Part shown: positions 59,224-64,000 of the stretch, in pieces
Numbering within the stretch: the first letter of the stretch is position 1
How the letters are laid out: each line of letters opens with the position of its first letter
Source: Diatrype stigma
Taxonomy: Eukaryota; Ascomycota; Sordariomycetes; Xylariales; Diatrypaceae
Direction of reading: 5' to 3'
Assembly (NCBI GenBank): GCA_022225965.2
Contig: JAKJXP020000016.1
Location: 62,001 to 126,000 of the forward strand
DNA length: 64,000 nucleotides
Position numbers and translations under genes: made by a program
The notes under the pieces: model-generated
The model's input: the letters and a program-made list of their open reading frames with translations, nothing else
Told to the model about the DNA's origin: nothing
Databases searched by the model: none

Positions 59224-60820
59224 GGGTATCCCGTTGGCTGTACATAGTAGCACTGTGTTGTCCAAGTATTTTTATGAGGAAAGGTCAGGGAAGAATAAAA
59301 GGACATCGATGACTCTAGGTAACTACAATTTACTATTGCAATGTTGTTAGGGGATAATATGTTAAGGGGCCATAGGATTCAATACGAACCCCATATATAC
59401 CATAACAGGGGCTTCTACAACTGTCTAGGAACCCATTTCCCCCTCTATACCTCATAGGCTCGGGAGTTATTCTGTTCCTTTTTTTCCCCTGTCTACTAGC
59501 TGTCGGACCATACCGGCAACTGATAGCATCTAACAATGAAAAATCACGCAAAATAAGGGAAAGAGTGGCGGTTTATTGAAATGCAGCAAGTTCCCCTGAG
59601 GTACCGAGGCTTTCAGCTACCCGGTGCGAGCTTTCAGTCGTTGTTAGCAGTTTACAAGCATTGAAAGCCTTTTCTTCCGATGCTCATATAAATAAACCAC
59701 CAGGGCAAAGCGGCGTCTTGCGTGGTTGCTACTTGAGGCATCTACCACGGATACTAGACTAACCAACTCCCCCGGGAAGCCGTGGACTATCTACTATCTA
59801 CATACCGTGATACATTTCCATCCTGTAAGTCCCTTTCAATTTTCTTGAGTCTTACGACGAGAGCTTTCGCCAAGGCCAGAGTGACGATACCCTCGCGCAC
59901 TTTTTGCTCTCTACGACGATGTCTGAGCCTGGTTCATACCCCTGTCATTTGTCATTGCCAGATCAGGAACGAAACCACAGCCAGGTCATGGATCCGTACA
60001 TGATGATCACAAGGAAGTACCTATGTTCATTGAACTTGTTATCACAAGCTCCTCGGTATTAGATGGGTGCCATGAGTTGGATGACACCAATAACCATCAT
60101 AGTATAGGTGGTTATGACTTTGACGACATCGTCTTGTATCCGGATTTATCAGCTTACCGAAAACCGAGCATTTCTAATCCCAATACTGATGTGCTGACGA
60201 GTGGGAGTATGGGGAGGTCTGAGCGTATGAGATAAGCGAAGGCCTAGGAACATAAAAACCCCCCCTTTTCTGACACACACCCCCCCTTTTTTGTTTTTTT
60301 TTTTTTTTTTTTTTTTTTCTTTTTTCTTTTCTACTGTGACATTTACTCCAGTTCGTCCGGCATACACTCTTGGTTCAACACTGACATGTCTTGGAGATAC
60401 CCTGAGTGTCCCCAACGACTTGTTCTTGATACCTTCAATATACTTAACTCTGTTGGACTTGTCACGTACGGAAACTTCAAGCAGTCGACAGTGGCCTTCC
60501 TGGATACGACACAAGTGGGCACGGCACCTAGCTACACCGCTGGACCTCGATGATATATACACACACCGCTAAAGGGGGAAAATATCCCTCTCGCCAAAAT
60601 AGGGGCCACGTAATATTTGTAGATACGCCAATGCCAAACGCCACATATGCACATGCACATACAAGATAGATGTCTTGCTTCGCCTTGCCTCCCTTCGCCT
60701 CCCTTCGCCTCCCCTCGTCTCCTCATCTTCCCTCGCATGATCGAAAATGATTCTCTCCCACCTCCCCTCCACCTCTCTACCCACCATTTCTTTCCTCATA
60801 CCCCTTTTGCTCGACGAACG
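59224..60820. other. Intergenic region without a supported gene
   Basis: About 1.6 kb between the convergent nitrilase and CMC1 genes. A T-tract interrupted by C (60290-60330) and CTCGCCTCCCTTCGCC repeats (~60680-60720) are present. Open frames are short and low complexity. No RNA gene recognised. Confidence 0.5.
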
Positions 60821-61539
60821 TCACCGCCCCGTCCCACTCCCCTGCCTACTCTGATCTGCCGCCGACGTCGGAACCACGACCTTCCCGCCAACACGCTCCC
60901 CCCTCTCCAGCTTCTCCAGCTCGCGGTGGACCTCGTCGGGGTCGCGCGGCGGCAAGCCCCACCAATCGCGGTGGAAGCGCTCCTGCTCGAGGCGGCGGCG
61001 CTCGGTGCGGGCGCGCTCGCGGGCGCGTTCGGCCCGCGCGGCGAACCAGTCCTCGCGCGCGCGGTCGTGCTCGGCCGGCGTGGCGTGCGCGGCCATGCAG
61101 CCGTTCATCGCGTTGGAGAGGGCGCGGCATGCGAACGGGATCGTGATGGTGCGGTTGCGGGCGCAGTTTGCGAAGGCTGTTCATACGGATGCTTCGTTAG
61201 CCCTTGTTTCTACAAAGAGGAAACCACGGGGAGGAAAGGGGGGTGAGATGGAAAGGGGGAACCGGGGAAAAGGGAAGCGATACACCGTACCACGCCATAC
61301 ACACCTTTTATGTCATCCTCGCACAGCTTCCTAACCCGCGCATTGAACACTTCTCTGACCTGTGCCTCCTGGCTCGCGGACAGGGGCAGCGGGTTGCGCG
61401 AGGGCATGGGGAGGCGTTCCTCCCCCTCTCTGCTGCTGCTGCCTCTGCCGCTACTTCTGGCATCTTGCTGTTGTGTCGCTGTTGTTCTTTCGTGAGGGGG
61501 GGCTGCCATGGTTGTGGTGATGGTGGCAGCGGAGGCCAT
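60821..61539 (-). CDS. CMC1: Cmc1-type mitochondrial twin-CX9C protein (cytochrome c oxidase assembly)
   Basis: Two exons: 61539-61305 and 61176-60821, giving 196 residues; the 128-nt intron was placed so that DDIK joins AFANCARNRTITIPFACRAL. Two CX9C pairs are visible: Cys73-Cys83 and Cys95-Cys105, the twin-CX9C hairpin of the Cmc1/COX17 group. NAMNGCMAAH at the second pair and the RVRKLCEDDI start are typical of Cmc1. The protein is imported into the intermembrane space by the Mia40 disulfide relay and helps copper delivery to, and assembly of, cytochrome c oxidase. The C-terminal ~85 residues are a long Arg/Glu-rich helix ending WWGLPPRDPDEVHRELEKL. The first ATG (61539) precedes a Thr/Ala/Gln-rich stretch; a second ATG at 61509 is an equally possible start. 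Confidence 0.88.
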
Positions 61540-62605
61540 TCGGTGGGGGTGGGGATAATAAACGGCGCTCTCGCTGCTCCAGGTGTCCTTGTCCTTCTCT
61601 TCCTCACTCCCGACGAGGTTCCACCCCCGTCTAGTTTCAGTGGGCTCAATTCGAAAAGCAATCGAGCGCCCAGCAATCCCGAGTGGTCCTATGATCTGTC
61701 GGAGGCGTGAGGCGGGACAATCGATGGACGAATTATTGATAGTGGACCGAGATAGATCAGGGATCGGAAATGGAATTCGGCTTCTCGAAAAGATAGCTTA
61801 TAGCTTGCGACTGCGAAATGCACATGTGCTGCTGCTGCTGCGGCTGGTTCAAATTTACCTTCAGGTATTTTAAGCCAATTCTCGAATCCAGGAGGTATGC
61901 TACCAAGGTCATGCGTATATCATGTGCTTGTGCTTGTGCTTGTGCTTGTGCGTGTTTTTATGTGTTTTGTAGCTGGGTGTTGGTATCGTACGAGTCGTCT
62001 TAATGGCACTTCACGCTTCACGGCAGCTTCACTCAACCTACTAAGGTACCTAAACCGTGTATGTACATACATACCTACCTTAAACTTTACCCAGTCGGCC
62101 GGTCCGGCTGTGGTCGGAGCTACCTACTGTAGGTACTTAGGCCTGCTAATCACCTGCTATCACCAATGAAGCTTCAGTTGGCGGTGGGTCCTACCCATTG
62201 CTCATTCTGCACTATTTCACCGCCATCCAATCCAAGCATCCAGTCAAGGGTCTATCACCTGGGCAGTATCTCATGTACTGAGTACCAACTTCGGTATTTT
62301 GAGCCGCATCCGGGATTTATAGGGGATTTATAGGGGATTTATAAGGGATTTATAGGGGGTTTATAGATCTGAGACCTGGTATCCCCAAAGCTACAGAAAA
62401 TACTACACAGGGACCGAGAGCTTCAAGAACGACACAATTACTATGCATTTCTAGCCTACTCGGTTATCTGTATGGCTACGGCCGTGTCTAGGAGCATGCC
62501 CTCCTCTGTTGGAAAACACACTGTACTCCAGCTGTAACGAGTCCAGTTGTGATGGTGGCCTGATTTGATAGGTAATGAATGGTACGGGTTTAATATAATC
62601 ATGCC
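61540..62605. other. Intergenic region with tandem repeats
   Basis: About 1.07 kb between CMC1 and the right-edge gene, both minus. It holds GTGCTT repeats (~61923-61952), TACATACATACC runs (~62060-62085), and the 11-bp repeat at 62312-62366. The left end is the CMC1 promoter. No gene recognised. Confidence 0.6.
62312..62366. repeat. 11-bp tandem repeat, five copies
   Basis: Five tandem copies of GGGATTTATAG (one with an A at the last base, one with GGGG for GGGA) about 240 bases after the stop of the right-edge gene. Confidence 0.9.
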
Positions 62606-64000
62606 TTACTTTTCATCACCATTCGGTGAAGTCGCGGCAGGGGAACTCTGACTTCGGTCCAAATCCAAGCTTTCCTTTTCCTTACCAGGCTTTCTTTTCA
62701 TCGAGAATCTGCCCCAATTTACCCCTTTGTCCTTTGCCGCCGCTGGTTTCCCACTCCCAATCGGTCCCATGGATGGACTGCTTGTGACGCTCTCGTAGCT
62801 CCGCCCGAGCATACTAGGGTCCTCCACATAGTCATCGAAGCTCGTACGGTCCACTGACATATTCCTGTCCGAGTTGGTCGCGCTGCCGGGTCCTTTCTTA
62901 CCACCTAGGCCTCGCACCGAGGTGAAGCTGAATTTCGAGGAGCTTCCTTTACGTAGCAACTTCTTAAGACCGCTTGCTTCCTCCTTCGGTTCATGACCCA
63001 TCGCCGAATCCGACGGCGTGTTGGACAAGGATCGCTCAGAACTGAGTGATTCGCGGGACTCGGTGATAGAAGGCGTTTCCATAGAATACGTGTCCCGCGA
63101 TTTGCGGGGCTCAGACGGCGAGTCGTCGACCGAGAGTGTGGCTGCCTCTGATATAGTGCTTATAGAAGCCCGAGACTGCAGTTCCTTGGATTCCCTGCTC
63201 TTTCCCTTGCCCCTAGGTTTATCCTTAGGCTCCTTAGATTCTTTGGCCTCTTTTTCAACTTCCTTGACTCTGTCGGGTCGGGCTCGGAAAAATCCTCCCA
63301 TGAAACTTGGTGCATTCGGGTTCAGCCGCTGGCTAAGGCTCTTAGACGCCGAGGGCTTGGTGCCGATGACACCCACATGTGCTGGGGATGATTGCATCAG
63401 TTCAAAGTCATCAAGAATTTCGTCGTCAGCATCCGCGAGGGTCGTCTTTAATGCTGAGGGTGATCCGTGTATCGAAGGTCTCCTCGATACATTTCTCGAG
63501 GTCCACGGGTTGTCTTCTGGCGACCAGATCCTATGGGCCTGAGGCATTCTGCCCCATATGGACCCGCTGTCCGTCGAGGGGCGCGGCAGCTCCGAAGAAG
63601 CGATCGATACCGGTCTAGGACTGCTCGGATCACGTTCGGAAAGCATGCCACTGCCATTATGGTTCAAGCCAAACCCGAACGGGTTGGCAACAGGACCGCC
63701 GTAAGAAGGGTCTGTTGTAGGAGCAGCGGGTCCGCGATGAAACATATTCCACCCCGTTGAGAAACTGATGCGACGCTTGTTGGGGCTCGGTTCCAGGTCC
63801 CCCGTCTGCCGAGGAAAGGAATGGCTTTGGGTAGGTTTCAAGGTTCCTAACGCTGGAGGCTGAGGCTCCTCGGGTGGCTTTGGTCCTCGATGGAGCCAAG
63901 GCAGGAATGTTCGTCGGGCAGTTGATTGGGGTTGTTGAGCAATTGGGGACGAAGCAGGGCCGAAATCGCCTCGAGGGCCAGGGCCCCTGAGTGATCGACG
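62606..64000 (-). CDS. Ser/Pro-rich protein of unknown function, 3' part (runs off right edge)
   Basis: The minus-strand frame is open from the window edge to the TAA/TAG stop at 62606-62608, about 465 codons without an intron. The visible part is low complexity: many Ser-Pro and Arg-Ser motifs, basic runs (KESKEPKDKPRGKGKSRE), and short conserved-looking blocks (RRISFSTGWNMF, LNPNAPSFMGGFFR, GLKKLLRKGSSSKFSF, GVNWGRFSMKRKPGKEKE). These look like islands in a disordered tail with many kinase sites. A fungal cortical or signalling protein is possible, but I do not recognise the family and the N-terminal domain lies outside the window. Confidence 0.7.
   Translation of the reverse strand, partial: RRSLRGPGPRGDFGPASSPIAQQPQSTARRTFLPWLHRGPKPPEEPQPPALGTLKPTQSHSFPRQTGDLEPSPNKRRISFSTGWNMFHRGPAAPTTDPSYGGPVANPFGFGLNHNGSGMLSERDPSSPRPVSIASSELPRPSTDSGSIWGRMPQAHRIWSPEDNPWTSRNVSRRPSIHGSPSALKTTLADADDEILDDFELMQSSPAHVGVIGTKPSASKSLSQRLNPNAPSFMGGFFRARPDRVKEVEKEAKESKEPKDKPRGKGKSRESKELQSRASISTISEAATLSVDDSPSEPRKSRDTYSMETPSITESRESLSSERSLSNTPSDSAMGHEPKEEASGLKKLLRKGSSSKFSFTSVRGLGGKKGPGSATNSDRNMSVDRTSFDDYVEDPSMLGRSYESVTSSPSMGPIGSGKPAAAKDKGVNWGRFSMKRKPGKEKESLDLDRSQSSPAATSPNGDEK

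Noticed and set aside
60291..60572. 93-codon frame beginning with a run of Phe
   Set aside because: The start is a translated poly-T tract; no domain follows.

Overview
This is a window of nuclear DNA from a filamentous ascomycete (Pezizomycotina, probably Sordariomycetes). The evidence is short introns of about 54-170 nt with GT..AG ends, a long Zn2Cys6 regulator, fungal-specific families (DUF3669, DUF7730, Vps3844, NTR2), long intergenic spaces, and a 6.7 kb AT-rich transposon block carrying the transition-only damage typical of repeat-induced point mutation (RIP). I saw no bacterial operons, CRISPR array, rRNA or convincing tRNA. Exon boundaries were worked out by hand from reading frame, splice motifs and family conservation.

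Layout, 1-29 kb: the 5' end of an acyltransferase/condensation-like gene runs off the left edge (minus). A sparse 10 kb stretch follows, holding a DUF3669 gene (minus) and a decayed secreted haem-thiolate peroxidase gene. Next come a 1044-aa Zn2Cys6 transcription factor, a DUF726 (TMCO4/Mil1-like) alpha/beta-hydrolase protein, an eight-exon tyrosinase, a four-exon probable mitochondrial membrane protein of unknown function (minus), and a Vps3844-type membrane protein.

Layout, 29-39 kb: the splicing factor gene NTR2 (minus) and the core snRNP gene for SmG (plus) lie head to head about 400 bp apart. They are followed by a broken ankyrin-repeat gene, a DUF7730 gene (minus) and a 12-TM major facilitator transporter (minus).

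Layout, 39.9-46.7 kb: a nested transposon. An outer element has 29-bp terminal inverted repeats flanked by TA. A Ty1/copia LTR retrotransposon with two 185-bp LTRs and a 5-bp target duplication is inserted in it. Both are heavily AT-shifted and full of stop codons, although integrase and reverse transcriptase remain recognisable.

Layout, 46.8-64 kb: a group of accessory catabolic enzymes comprises an FAD aromatic monooxygenase, a Sulfotransfer_4-type protein, a copper amine oxidase with a peroxisomal C-terminus, and a nitrilase. The window ends with the mitochondrial twin-CX9C gene CMC1 (minus) and the 3' part of a Ser-rich gene of unknown function that runs off the right edge.

Housekeeping genes (SmG, NTR2, CMC1, Vps3844, DUF726) alternate with accessory genes and three decayed genes or elements. 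The best leads are the shared NTR2/SmG promoter, the RIP-marked nested transposon with an enzyme gene 166 bp from its edge, the possible amine/nitrile/aromatic group beside it, and the peroxidase gene with a CpA-to-TpA type nonsense codon. I did not find a clearly undescribed system.
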